Assembly: GCA_946186925.1 (NCBI GenBank)
Contig: CAMHPA010000006.1
Location: 1-64,000 of the forward strand
Length of the DNA stretch: 64,000 nt
DNA from: an uncultured Bacteroidota bacterium
Lineage (GTDB): Bacteria > Bacteroidota > Bacteroidia > Bacteroidales > SZUA-534
Reading direction: 5' to 3'
Numbering within the stretch: position 1 is the stretch's first letter; every line of letters begins with the position of its first letter. This document shows, piece by piece, positions 50,967 to 58,401 of the stretch. The position numbers and the translations under genes are program-made. The notes below the pieces were generated by a model. It made no database searches, had not been told where the DNA came from, and saw only the letters and a list, made by a program, of their open reading frames with translations.

Positions 50967-51926
50967 TTACACACTAATATCTGCTTTGTTTTCAGGCATA
51001 TGCCGCCTGATTCCGTCCCAGGTTGGCATTGGCGAGCCACGGTGCTGACGCCGCCATTCGTCGAATTTTTGGTCGATATAAATCATCTCTTCAATGCCGT
51101 TTTTGCAGTGGTCCGAAACCATCAATCGGCCCAGAACAGTTTTCGACATCAGTCTGTATAACAGAAACATAGCGTATGTCCGCAGACCGCCGTTGTAGAA
51201 TCGGTCTTCGCCTTTCGGCATAACGCTCACGCCCGCGCTTTTCAGGTAGGCGAAGCACTCTTTCGACGCCTGCATAATAAACTCAATGTCGCGGCGGGTG
51301 AGTTGCTTCAAGTTGCAGCCGCACTTGTAGCACATATAGCCGTAGGGCATCACTTCGGCAACGTGGCACAGGTAGTAGGCCTGCATATCACCGATTGGCG
51401 TCACTTTGTAGTCTTTGATACTGAATGCTTTACGTATTGCATCGATTGCCCAGTCGGGTGCGGGTTGGTGCAGACCGCCGACAAAAAGTTCGGTGACGGG
51501 CAGCCTTCCGACAACCGCCTTTCCGCCTTCGCGGTGCCCAGCCGAGTTCTGAAAGCCGAAAAGCAGCTGCAAATTGTTGCGTTCGGCCAGAATGCGGTTT
51601 TGGCAATGGTCGGCTTCAAGATTATTGCCTACAAGCACCAAAAGATTGGTTTTCAAACCGATAAACGCATCTAACAACGCCTTCTGCTGTTGCCCCTGCA
51701 TCACTGAAAAAACAATGTCGAACTGCTCGCCAACGGGTGCGCTCTCAACAATTTTGGGGTGGTCAATGGTGGTTTTGCGTTGCAGATAGTGCCTGACAAT
51801 CAATCCATTGCGACGCAACTCGTCGGCAGTTGAGCGGGCCACCACCGTCACGTCGTTGCCAGCCTTACACAAATAGTGAATCATCAGCGAGCCCAACGCG
51901 CCCGAACCATAAACTAAAATCTTCAT
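50967..51926 (-). CDS. Ketopantoate reductase-like (ApbA/PanE) oxidoreductase
   Basis: 319 residues from the ATG at 51926, where MKILVYGSGALGSLMIHYL forms the Rossmann NAD(P)-binding motif GxGxxG. The ApbA-like layout continues with VTVVARSTADELRRNGLIV and DIVFSVMQGQQQKALLDAF near 75; the C-terminal helical domain is present, but the usual catalytic KxxxN motif is hard to place. It may act on a compound other than ketopantoate. It starts 11 bases after the adjacent methyltransferase gene and is in the S7-controlled run. Confidence 0.75.
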   Translation of the reverse strand: MKILVYGSGALGSLMIHYLCKAGNDVTVVARSTADELRRNGLIVRHYLQRKTTIDHPKIVESAPVGEQFDIVFSVMQGQQQKALLDAFIGLKTNLLVLVGNNLEADHCQNRILAERNNLQLLFGFQNSAGHREGGKAVVGRLPVTELFVGGLHQPAPDWAIDAIRKAFSIKDYKVTPIGDMQAYYLCHVAEVMPYGYMCYKCGCNLKQLTRRDIEFIMQASKECFAYLKSAGVSVMPKGEDRFYNGGLRTYAMFLLYRLMSKTVLGRLMVSDHCKNGIEEMIYIDQKFDEWRRQHRGSPMPTWDGIRRHMPENKADISV

Positions 51927-51937
51927 AATCAGTAGGT

Positions 51938-52744
51938 TTACCAAACTAAAGTTGCCCAGCGGTCGTTGATATTGGGCAGTAGAAGAGCGAAAAGTTTGGC
52001 GCGCAGCGAGTGCTTCCGCATCTCTTCGTTGAAACTGTGCTCTTCGGCGACGCGGATTCCAGGGCAGAGGGGCTCAAGTTCGCGGGCCGAGTTGGTTCCG
52101 CTCTTGAAAACGGCGTTGGTCTTGCTCACCGTGTCGTGATATTTTTGCTTCTTCACCATCATCGGGCAGTTCTGCTCGGCCATCAGTATGCCGTGTTCGA
52201 AGTTGTTTTTCAGCAAGTTGAGCAGTGTGCCGATTTCGTCCATCGTCAGGTACATAAAGAGCCCTTCGGCAATGAACATCAGCGGCGCGCTTTTCGCGGA
52301 AGCGGCATTTTTGACCAGTTCTATCCAACTGTTTTCCAGAATGTTGGCCGCAACCATTGTGACGCGCTCGCGCTCGGGAAACGCCTTCCGACGGGCGGCA
52401 ATCAGGTCGGGCAAATCAATGTCGAACCAAGTGATACGGCCGTTGTCGACGCGCTCGAAACGGTTGTCGAAAACCGCGCCCAGATTGACAATGACGGCGT
52501 CGGGGTTGGCGGCCACAAATTCGCGCACCGTACGGTCGAGCATCACCGTGCGCGCAATCACGCCTTCGCGCGACAGAAACTTGTCGAACTGACGTGTGTC
52601 CACGTTCAGGTGCTTGACAATCTCAACCGCCATCGGGTCCTTCACGCGCGGATTTTTCGAGAGCGTCTCGTTCGCCTTTATGGCGACAGGAATCAGCGCT
52701 GTGGTCTCAACGTCGCCAAGTTTCAGAGTGATTATATTTTTCAT
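51938..52744 (-). CDS. PPM/leucine-carboxyl-type O-methyltransferase
   Basis: 268 residues of the LCM/PPM family of SAM-dependent O-methyltransferases (Tcmp-like). The start LKLGDVETTALIPVAIKANE, the SAM motif VIVNLGAVFDNRFERVDN near residues 84-101, ITWFDIDLPDLIAARRKAF near 103 and the conserved APLMFIAEGLFMYLTMDEI near 160 are all typical. In relatives the enzymes methylate carboxylates of peptides, polyketides or similar. The substrate is unknown. With the downstream ketopantoate reductase-like gene it looks like a two-step modification pathway under operator S7. Confidence 0.85.
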   Translation of the reverse strand: MKNIITLKLGDVETTALIPVAIKANETLSKNPRVKDPMAVEIVKHLNVDTRQFDKFLSREGVIARTVMLDRTVREFVAANPDAVIVNLGAVFDNRFERVDNGRITWFDIDLPDLIAARRKAFPERERVTMVAANILENSWIELVKNAASAKSAPLMFIAEGLFMYLTMDEIGTLLNLLKNNFEHGILMAEQNCPMMVKKQKYHDTVSKTNAVFKSGTNSARELEPLCPGIRVAEEHSFNEEMRKHSLRAKLFALLLPNINDRWATLVW

Positions 52745-52771
52745 ATTATCAGCATTTTAGATTTTGTGAGA

Positions 52772-52804
52772 AAAGCCGAACATCCACTTCAGGCGTTCGG
52801 CTTT
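52772..52804 (-). terminator. Hairpin after the small membrane protein gene
   Basis: AAAGCCGAAC (52772-52781) and GTTCGGCTTT (52795-52804), a 10-bp perfect stem, followed by TTCTC on the minus strand. It would reduce transcription into the methyltransferase gene 27 bases on. Confidence 0.7.
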
Positions 52805-52857
52805 CGGAAACAATGAGAAAAAGTTTATCTTTTTGTAAATGACTATGGTTCTTTGTT

Positions 52858-53247
52858 TTATATTTTTTCTTCTTTTCTGATTTTCAGCGACTCGCGCGCC
52901 AGCAGAATTGCCACAACGGCCATCAGCGGCATAATCAGAAGTTGCGCGGGATTGAACTCGTCAATGAGTTCCGACATATGCAGCACCGTGAAGGCCGCCA
53001 TAATGCAGGCCAGCACCACGTTGACTGCCAGGCATTTGCGTCCGCCGAACATCACAAGCAGAACGCCCACGGCGGGCACCGTGTAGGTAAGCAGCATCAT
53101 AAACGAAATCATCCCCACCGAAGCGGGCGGTGTCATAGCGGCAATGCTCTCGCCCCAAAAGGCAGGCATTGCGTCGGTTAGCGAGTGCGCCAGGAATCCC
53201 GCAAGGGTGAGCGTCCACAGCGCGACGATTTTAGTTTTTCTTTCCAT
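52858..53247 (-). CDS. Small four-helix membrane protein
   Basis: 129 residues from the ATG at 53247, which follows the S7 promoter by 29 bases; the longer frame to 53415 reads through operator and repeat DNA. Four membrane helices are visible (IVALWTLTLAGFLAHSLT; GMISFMMLLTYTVPAVGVLLVMFG; LAVNVVLACIMAAFTVLHM; LLIMPLMAVVAILLA). No family recognised. As the first gene behind operator S7 it is probably part of the same response as the ABC and MMPL transporters. Confidence 0.55.
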   Translation of the reverse strand: MERKTKIVALWTLTLAGFLAHSLTDAMPAFWGESIAAMTPPASVGMISFMMLLTYTVPAVGVLLVMFGGRKCLAVNVVLACIMAAFTVLHMSELIDEFNPAQLLIMPLMAVVAILLARESLKIRKEEKI

Positions 53248-53275
53248 TTTGCTAGATTTTAGAATTATTATGCCG

Positions 53276-53324
53276 CAAAGTAACGGCGGCTTGTCGGCTG
53301 CGTCAATCGCCATTTGTAATGAAA
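53276..53324 (-). promoter_or_regulatory. Operator copy S7 plus promoter of the small membrane protein
   Basis: One good half-site (AATCGCCA, 53305-53312) with a degenerate second half up to 53324. ATTG (53307-53304), 20 bases, TTACTTTG (53283-53276). The exact 20-base spacing supports function despite the weak half. Confidence 0.55.
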
Positions 53325-53363
53325 TAGGTTCAGTGGGTATCATCATTTTGGGGGAAATAACTT

Positions 53364-53460
53364 CGCGCTGAAAGCGCAACTCATAATAGCCTATGGCAAA
53401 GCGAAGCGGCACCATAGGAAAAAAATAGCAGTCTTAGCCAGCGCGCTAAAATCGCAACTC
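53364..53460. repeat. REP-like palindromic intergenic repeat
   Basis: GCGCT-gaa-AGCGC (53365-53377) is followed by CCTATGG (53390-53396) and CCATAGG (53412-53418) flanking GCAAAGCGAAGCGGCA, and then a degenerate second start (GCGCGCTAAAATCGCAACTC, 53441-53460). This layout is like REP elements mobilised by REP-associated tyrosine transposases in other bacteria; none is in the window. Confidence 0.6.
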
Positions 53461-53462
53461 AC

Positions 53463-53507
53463 AAAAAAACAGCAAGCAATCAGCCTTTGAATGCCAATTG
53501 CTTGCTG
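53463..53507 (-). terminator. GH3 gene terminator
   Basis: CAGCAAGCAAT (53470-53480) and ATTGCTTGCTG (53497-53507), 11-bp perfect stem, then seven T on the minus strand. Confidence 0.8.
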
Positions 53508-53531
53508 CACAATTTGTTACGTCAAATTTTC

Positions 53532-55796
53532 CTAGAACTTGTACGGAACCGTCTGCAAATCGCACATATCGGACGAACCGCCAACGAGCAATTCGTACTG
53601 GCCGCGCAGCGGAACCATATTCTGGGCGCTCTCGTCCCACCACTCAAAGGTATCGTCGGTGAGCGGGAAGGTGACATTGACGGTCTTTCCTGCAGGAACG
53701 GCCACACGTTGAAATCCGCGAAGAGTCAAAACGGGACCAGCAGCATCGTCGGGTCGGCGGACGTAAAGTTGAACAACCTCTGTGCCGTCAACCGCGCCAG
53801 TATTGGTCACCGAAACAACCACCTTCTTGCCTTTGACTTTCGGTTGACCATATTCGAAAGTGGTGTAACTCAATCCGTAACCGAACGCAAACAGCGGCTC
53901 GCCACGGAAATAGCGGTAGGTGTGTCCTTCCATATTATAATCCTCAACTTCAGGCAGTTGGTCCGAGTTCTTGTAGAAGGTTACGGGCAGTTTTCCCGAA
54001 GGAACAACATCGCCAAAAAGAATATCGGCAACAGCCGTGCCACCGTCTTGCCCAGGATACCAGGCCTGCAGAATGGCGTTGCAGGTTTCGGTTTCGGGCT
54101 CAAGGCCAATGGCGGAACCCGAGAAGTTGACCAGAACCACTTTCTTGCCAGCATCGCGAAGGGCGGCAAGCAGACGGCGCTGAACGCCAGGCAGTTCAAT
54201 GTCGGTGCGGTCGCCGCCCGAGAAGCCAGGAACGTGCACGGGCATCTCTTCGCCTTCCAAACGTGGCGATATACCGCCCGCAAACACCACAATATCAATA
54301 TCTTTCAGCAACAGCATCACCGAATCCATATCGAGTGCGGGAAGGAAACTGCGCTTCATCTGCTCGTGGCGGCGCAGGTGGCGTTTCACATCGCCCACGC
54401 CAATGGCCAGTTGCTTGGCCACCTTTTCAATCTGCTCGTCGCTCATATCGGCGAAAGCGGTGGCAAAACGCGGGTCGGGGGCGGGCATATACTCGGCATC
54501 GATAATGCCGCAGGCGCGCGAATAGACAAGGCCAGGAACGCGCTGCTGCATTGCCTGACGCAGCGTGACGGTCTGCCGCGGAATGGGGTTGTAGTTGCCC
54601 CAGAGCATCTCGGCGTCGTCGGCGTTGGGGCCGATAAGTGCAATCTTCTGACCGCTCTTCAGGGGCAGAATGCCGTCGTTCTTCAGCAGAACCATCGACT
54701 CGTGGGCAATATCAAGCGAGAGAGCGCGGTGTGCGGGGCCTTCAAGAAGCGCGGTGTCCAGATTGTCCCACGGCGTTGTGGCTGCGCTGTCCATCTCGCC
54801 AAGGCGGAAGCGCTCGGTCAGGACGCGAAGCAGGTTGCGGTCAAGGTCCTTCTCATCAAGTAGGCCGCTCTTCACGGCTTCGGGAATGCTCATAAACGAC
54901 GAGCCGCACTCAACATCGAGCCCGTTCTTGACGGCCACGGCGGCTGCCATAGCCTGATTATCGACGTATCCGTGGCGGTTGGGCTCGAAAAAGTCGGGAA
55001 TGGCCCAGCAATCGGAAACAACCAGCCCCTTGTAGCCCCACTCGCCGCGCAGAATATCGTTCACAAGGTATTCCGACGCCGCGCACGGCACACCGCGGAA
55101 ACGGTTGTAGGCCGTCATAACTTCCTTAACGCCAGCCTTTGTCACCAAATCTTTGAAGGCGGGAAGATAGGTCTCGCGCAGGTCGCGTTCCGAAACCACG
55201 GCATCGAAACGGTGGCGGTTGCTTTCAAGGCCCGAATGCACGGCAAAGTGTTTCGCGCAAGCGTGAGTTTTGAGAACAGGCGCATCGGGGTCGCCCTGCA
55301 GGCCGCGCACAACGGCCATTCCGAGTTGGCCTGTCAGATACGGGTCTTCGCCGTAAGTTTCCATACCACGTCCCCAGCGCGGGTCGCGGAAAATGTTGAT
55401 ATTGGGCGTCCAGAACGTCAGTCCCTGATATTGCCTTACGCGCCCGCTGCGCACGGCTTTGGCGTACTTGATTCGGGCTTCGTCGGAAACGGCGGTGAAC
55501 ACCTGCTCAATTTTTTCGGTGTCGAACGACGCGGCCATACCGATTGGCTGCGGAAAGACAGTGGCCGAGCCGTTGCGGGCCACGCCGTGCAGCGCTTCGT
55601 TCCACCAGTTGTACGACTTAATGCCGAGCCGCGGAATGGCAGGCGACGAGTTCAGCACGAGCGACGCCTTCTCTTCAAGCGTGAGTTGCGACAGAAGGTC
55701 GGCGGCGCGCTGTTCGGCCGTCGGCGTGTTTTGCTGTGAGCACGATTGCAGCAGAACAACCATCCCCGCAACAGTGAAGAACAAATTTCTTTTCAT
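53532..55796 (-). CDS. GH3 glycoside hydrolase, beta-xylosidase/beta-glucosidase type
   Basis: 754 residues. Signal peptide MKRNLFFTVAGMVVLLQSCS ends in a possible lipobox cysteine (Cys19). The GH3 N-domain includes IPRLGIKSYNWWNEALHGVARNG (near 55), GRGMETYGEDPYLTGQLG (near 140), KHFAVHSGLESNRH (near 185) and the nucleophile region YKGLVVSDCWAIPDF (Asp near 260). The C-domain has MVLLKNDGILPL (near 375) and a closing fibronectin-III-like part (YELLVGGSSDMCDLQTVPYKF). The WWNEALHGV and SDCWAI signatures favour xylosidases. No other polysaccharide genes are adjacent. Confidence 0.9.
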   Translation of the reverse strand: MKRNLFFTVAGMVVLLQSCSQQNTPTAEQRAADLLSQLTLEEKASLVLNSSPAIPRLGIKSYNWWNEALHGVARNGSATVFPQPIGMAASFDTEKIEQVFTAVSDEARIKYAKAVRSGRVRQYQGLTFWTPNINIFRDPRWGRGMETYGEDPYLTGQLGMAVVRGLQGDPDAPVLKTHACAKHFAVHSGLESNRHRFDAVVSERDLRETYLPAFKDLVTKAGVKEVMTAYNRFRGVPCAASEYLVNDILRGEWGYKGLVVSDCWAIPDFFEPNRHGYVDNQAMAAAVAVKNGLDVECGSSFMSIPEAVKSGLLDEKDLDRNLLRVLTERFRLGEMDSAATTPWDNLDTALLEGPAHRALSLDIAHESMVLLKNDGILPLKSGQKIALIGPNADDAEMLWGNYNPIPRQTVTLRQAMQQRVPGLVYSRACGIIDAEYMPAPDPRFATAFADMSDEQIEKVAKQLAIGVGDVKRHLRRHEQMKRSFLPALDMDSVMLLLKDIDIVVFAGGISPRLEGEEMPVHVPGFSGGDRTDIELPGVQRRLLAALRDAGKKVVLVNFSGSAIGLEPETETCNAILQAWYPGQDGGTAVADILFGDVVPSGKLPVTFYKNSDQLPEVEDYNMEGHTYRYFRGEPLFAFGYGLSYTTFEYGQPKVKGKKVVVSVTNTGAVDGTEVVQLYVRRPDDAAGPVLTLRGFQRVAVPAGKTVNVTFPLTDDTFEWWDESAQNMVPLRGQYELLVGGSSDMCDLQTVPYKF

Positions 55797-55826
55797 AATC
55801 GAATTACGTGTATAGTTTAAACTTCA

Positions 55827-55856
55827 CAAATATAGGCATATACAAATGCGAACAAA
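55827..55856 (-). promoter_or_regulatory. GH3 promoter
   Basis: Minus strand: TTTG (55856-55853), 18 bases, TATATTTG (55834-55827), an exact TAnnTTTG, 31 bases before the ATG. Confidence 0.6.
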
Positions 55857-55994
55857 GCCCCGCAGGTTGGCACAATCGTGCGGTTTATCGTTTTTTTAGG
55901 TTGAATGGGCGATATGATTGGCGACTCGCCCAAAATCGTAGTGTTTTCAATGATTATGTGGAAAAAGAATATATTAGCAACCAAAATCGATACA

Positions 55995-56195
55995 ATGAAA
56001 CTGAAGAAGCGAAAAATCAAGTATGCGGCAATATTTTTTCTCTGCTGGTTTGCCCTTTTGGTCTTTTTGGTTGACGGGGTTCTGAAATTTCAAACACTGG
56101 TTGATTATTTCGGGTCGTACGCACTTGTGGAGACTGCGCTGCTGCTATTGGTCGCTCTGCCGACATTGGCCGTTTACAGATTTACAAAAGAATAA
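55995..56195 (+). CDS. Small two-helix membrane protein
   Basis: 66 residues from the ATG at 55995: a basic start (MKLKKRKIKY), a helix AAIFFLCWFALLVFLVDGVL and a second helix ALVETALLLLVALPTLAVY. The frame opens further upstream at 55905 but without added hydrophobic or conserved features. No family recognised. Confidence 0.4.
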   Translation: MKLKKRKIKYAAIFFLCWFALLVFLVDGVLKFQTLVDYFGSYALVETALLLLVALPTLAVYRFTKE

Positions 56196-56260
56196 GGCGT
56201 TCGGCGAAAGTGACCGCAGGATAATGGTTTTTAGCAGTTTTAGGTATTAAATTTCTCATT

Positions 56261-56383
56261 ATGAATTGGATAATATTGATTTTGGCGGGTTTTTGCGAGA
56301 CAGGCTTCACATTCTGTTTGGGCAAGGCCAAACTGGCGGTCGGTGCCGAATGGTGGGCGTGGATAACGAAATTTGTGAAATAA
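56261..56383 (+). pseudogene. Truncated SMR-family (EmrE/SugE-like) exporter
   Basis: A 40-codon frame reads MNWIILILAGFCETGFTFCL then GKAKLAVGAEWWAWITKFVK and stops. This matches only the first helix and loop of small multidrug resistance proteins of about 105 residues, including the glutamate at position 13 that is essential in EmrE-type pumps (Glu13 here in CETGF). The other three helices are missing; the stop is followed after 1 base by the next gene. It is either a remnant after a deletion or a very short peptide. Confidence 0.6.
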
Positions 56384-56384
56384 T

Positions 56385-56873
56385 ATGGAACACAGACAAA
56401 TGCGCCGTAAGGACCGTGAAATAACAGATTTTCAGCAGATTGCCGATATTTTGAACCGTTGCAACACAATCCGTTTAGGCATTGGCGGCGGCGAATACCC
56501 TTATGTGGTGCCCGTCTCGTTCGGTATGGAAACAGTTGACGGAAAGGCAGTTATCTATTTTCACTGCGCCCATCAGGGTTTGAAAGTCGATTTGCTCGAA
56601 CGCAACAAAAAAGTTTGCGTTGAAGCCGATATTTTTATCCGCACCGAAGAAATAACGCACGGAATCACAGCGCGTTACGAGAGTGTAATCGGTTTTGGCG
56701 AGTGCGTTTTCCTGACCGATACGGCGGAAATGGTCCACGGTCTGAAACTTATCTGCGAACATTACGGATATGCTGATTATCAGATTGATAATTGCAGCTC
56801 ATTGCAGCACGTTCTGGTCGGAAAAATTGTTTTGGAACAGATTTCGGGGAAGTGGAATATTAAAACCGAATAA
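56385..56873 (+). CDS. Pyridoxamine-phosphate-oxidase-fold flavoprotein, Nim-like
   Basis: 162 residues of the FMN-binding split-barrel group. It opens with MRRKDREITDFQQIADILNRCNTIRLGI and continues YPYVVPVSFGMETVDGKAVIYFHCAHQGLKVDLLERNKKVCVEAD, as in the NimA-type 5-nitroimidazole reductases and their relatives. The family reduces nitro compounds or handles flavins; drug resistance cannot be claimed from sequence alone. The ATG lies one base after the truncated SMR frame. Confidence 0.8.
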   Translation: MEHRQMRRKDREITDFQQIADILNRCNTIRLGIGGGEYPYVVPVSFGMETVDGKAVIYFHCAHQGLKVDLLERNKKVCVEADIFIRTEEITHGITARYESVIGFGECVFLTDTAEMVHGLKLICEHYGYADYQIDNCSSLQHVLVGKIVLEQISGKWNIKTE

Positions 56874-56902
56874 ATATTGTGGCTCTAAACGATTGATTGG
56901 CA

Positions 56903-57340
56903 ATGGATTTTTACGTAAAGCGATTCAACGAACTATCGCCGACTGAAGTTTACGAAATACTGAAGGCGCGTCAGAAGGTCTTTATGGTCGAGCAGAAAAT
57001 TATCTGTGTCGACGCCGACGATATTGACTACCGCAGTCTTCACTGCTTTTTTATGCGCAATGGCGTTGTAGAAGCCTATTTGAGAGCATTTTACGACGAC
57101 GTTCGGTCTGCAACCGTAACCATCGGGCGGGTGCTGACAATAACGCGCGGCAAGGGCATCGGCCGCCAACTTATGGAACGCGCCATTGCCGAAATCAAGC
57201 GCCAACTTCCGTGCTCAACAATCCGTATGGACGCGCAAAAACAGGCGCAAGGCTTCTACGAGAAAATTGGTTTCAAAACAGTTTCAGGCGAATATTTCGA
57301 AGAAGGCGTGGTGCACGTTGATATGGAAATGACTTTGTAG
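56903..57340 (+). CDS. GNAT-family acetyltransferase, ElaA-like
   Basis: 145 residues from the ATG at 56903 (a TTG six bases earlier is in frame). The ElaA-like start is FNELSPTEVYEILKARQKVFMVEQKIICVDADDIDYRS. Acetyl-CoA binding is indicated by IGRVLTITRGKGIGRQLMERAI near residues 73-93 (R/QxxGxG/A). The C-terminus GFYEKIGFKTVSGEYFEEGVVHVDM is typical. The substrate is unknown. It converges on the methyltransferase gene. Confidence 0.85.
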   Translation: MDFYVKRFNELSPTEVYEILKARQKVFMVEQKIICVDADDIDYRSLHCFFMRNGVVEAYLRAFYDDVRSATVTIGRVLTITRGKGIGRQLMERAIAEIKRQLPCSTIRMDAQKQAQGFYEKIGFKTVSGEYFEEGVVHVDMEMTL

Positions 57341-57370
57341 CCAAAATGCGAGTGCGCTTGCTTTAAATGG

Positions 57371-58036
57371 CTATTTCTCGCACACGCACCAAAGTATGGC
57401 GTTGTCGGTGTGTATTTCGACTTTCGAGTAGCGCTGCTGCAAAATCTGTCGCACTTCGGCTTCGGTGTGGAATGGCGGTGTGAACCAGCCTTTGGGCGCA
57501 AGAATATGATTTACAAGCCAATCGGTGCGGCGCAGTTGACCGCAAATGTAGAAGCAGGCAATGAACTTTCCGCCCTTCCGCAGCACGCGGCAGGTCTCGT
57601 CGAAGGCTTTCAGCTTGTCGGGAAAGGCGTGGAAGCCGTTCATACTCATCACAACGTCAGCACTTTGATTTTCAAACGACAATGCTCCAACATCGCCTTG
57701 CGTGAGCGTTATGTGTGCGGCGCCAGACAACCGTTTTTCGGCTTGCTGAAGCATATCGGCGCTGTAATCGAGACAAGTGATTCGCGCGTTGGTGAGACGG
57801 CGCCATTTTTCGGCCGTGAAAACCGCCGTGCCACACGGAACGTCAAGAATTGTGTCCGAAAAATTGTCGGGAATGAACGACAACAACTTTTGCGCAATGG
57901 CCACATCGTCAGTTCCGCCCCAAAAGAAATGGATATAGGCGCGGGCAAAAATGTTCCCTTGAGTCAGCACGCCGTCGTAAATGTTCTTTGAATCGTGATA
58001 GGCACTGCTGATTTTGTCTTTCTTTATCTTGCTCAT
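57371..58036 (-). CDS. Class I SAM-dependent methyltransferase
   Basis: 221 residues from the ATG at 58036, behind promoter module C. SAM-binding motif ILDVPCGTAVFTAEKW near residue 63, then ARITCLDYSADMLQQAEKRL near 83, LTQGDVGALSFENQSADVVMSMNGFHAFP near 108, and ETCRVLRKGGKFIACFYI. It is a Methyltransf_11-type enzyme different from the one at 34.4 kb (they are not close copies). Sharing an operator and -7 box with that gene and the aldo/keto reductase suggests one inducible detoxification response. Confidence 0.85.
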   Translation of the reverse strand: MSKIKKDKISSAYHDSKNIYDGVLTQGNIFARAYIHFFWGGTDDVAIAQKLLSFIPDNFSDTILDVPCGTAVFTAEKWRRLTNARITCLDYSADMLQQAEKRLSGAAHITLTQGDVGALSFENQSADVVMSMNGFHAFPDKLKAFDETCRVLRKGGKFIACFYICGQLRRTDWLVNHILAPKGWFTPPFHTEAEVRQILQQRYSKVEIHTDNAILWCVCEK

Positions 58037-58060
58037 AATTAGATTGTTTTGTTTATGACG

Positions 58061-58097
58061 CAAAAATACGGCGTTGAGGTTGCAACTGGGTTGCAAA
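58061..58097 (-). promoter_or_regulatory. Operator-promoter module C (methyltransferase)
   Basis: Minus strand: TTTGCAAC-CCA-GTTGCA (58097-58081), 12 bases, TATTTTTG (58068-58061). The GGCGCC outer arms of modules A and B are lacking on one side, which isolates the TTGCAAC dyad as the conserved part. The rest of the 365-base gap to YitT holds the YitT terminator and a small GTTACT/AGTAAC hairpin (58249-58266). Confidence 0.75.
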
Positions 58098-58206
58098 ATC
58101 GGGTTTGACTGTAAGCAGAATTTTATCTTTCTATTTCCAATTTGTCTATCATCAAAAAAGGATTGGTTCTATGCTAGGTGATAAACAAAAATTCAAGAGT
58201 ACCTAT

Positions 58207-58247
58207 GCAAAAAAAACAGCCTTCAATTGGGGGAGTGAAGACTGTTT
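58207..58247 (-). terminator. YitT gene terminator
   Basis: On the minus strand AAACAGTCTTCA pairs (one mismatch) with TGAAGGCTGTTT, followed by eight T (58216-58209). Confidence 0.65.
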
Positions 58248-58401
58248 AGTTACTTTGGGAGTAACATCGTTCTGTTAGTGGCTAATCTGATTGAACGATG
58301 CAAATGTATCTGCACTTTTTCGACCCATCTTGGCAAATAAAAATTTGGTCAACACCGATTCATATTTGGCGGCGATGGATTAAAATTTGGCAACACAACT
58401 T

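Noticed and set aside
52858..53415. 185-residue reading of the small membrane protein
   Set aside because: Residues before Met at 53247 are translated from operator S7 and the REP-like element; the short form starts right behind the promoter.
53487..54863. 458-residue plus-strand frame
   Set aside because: Antisense to the GH3 gene and without domain signals.
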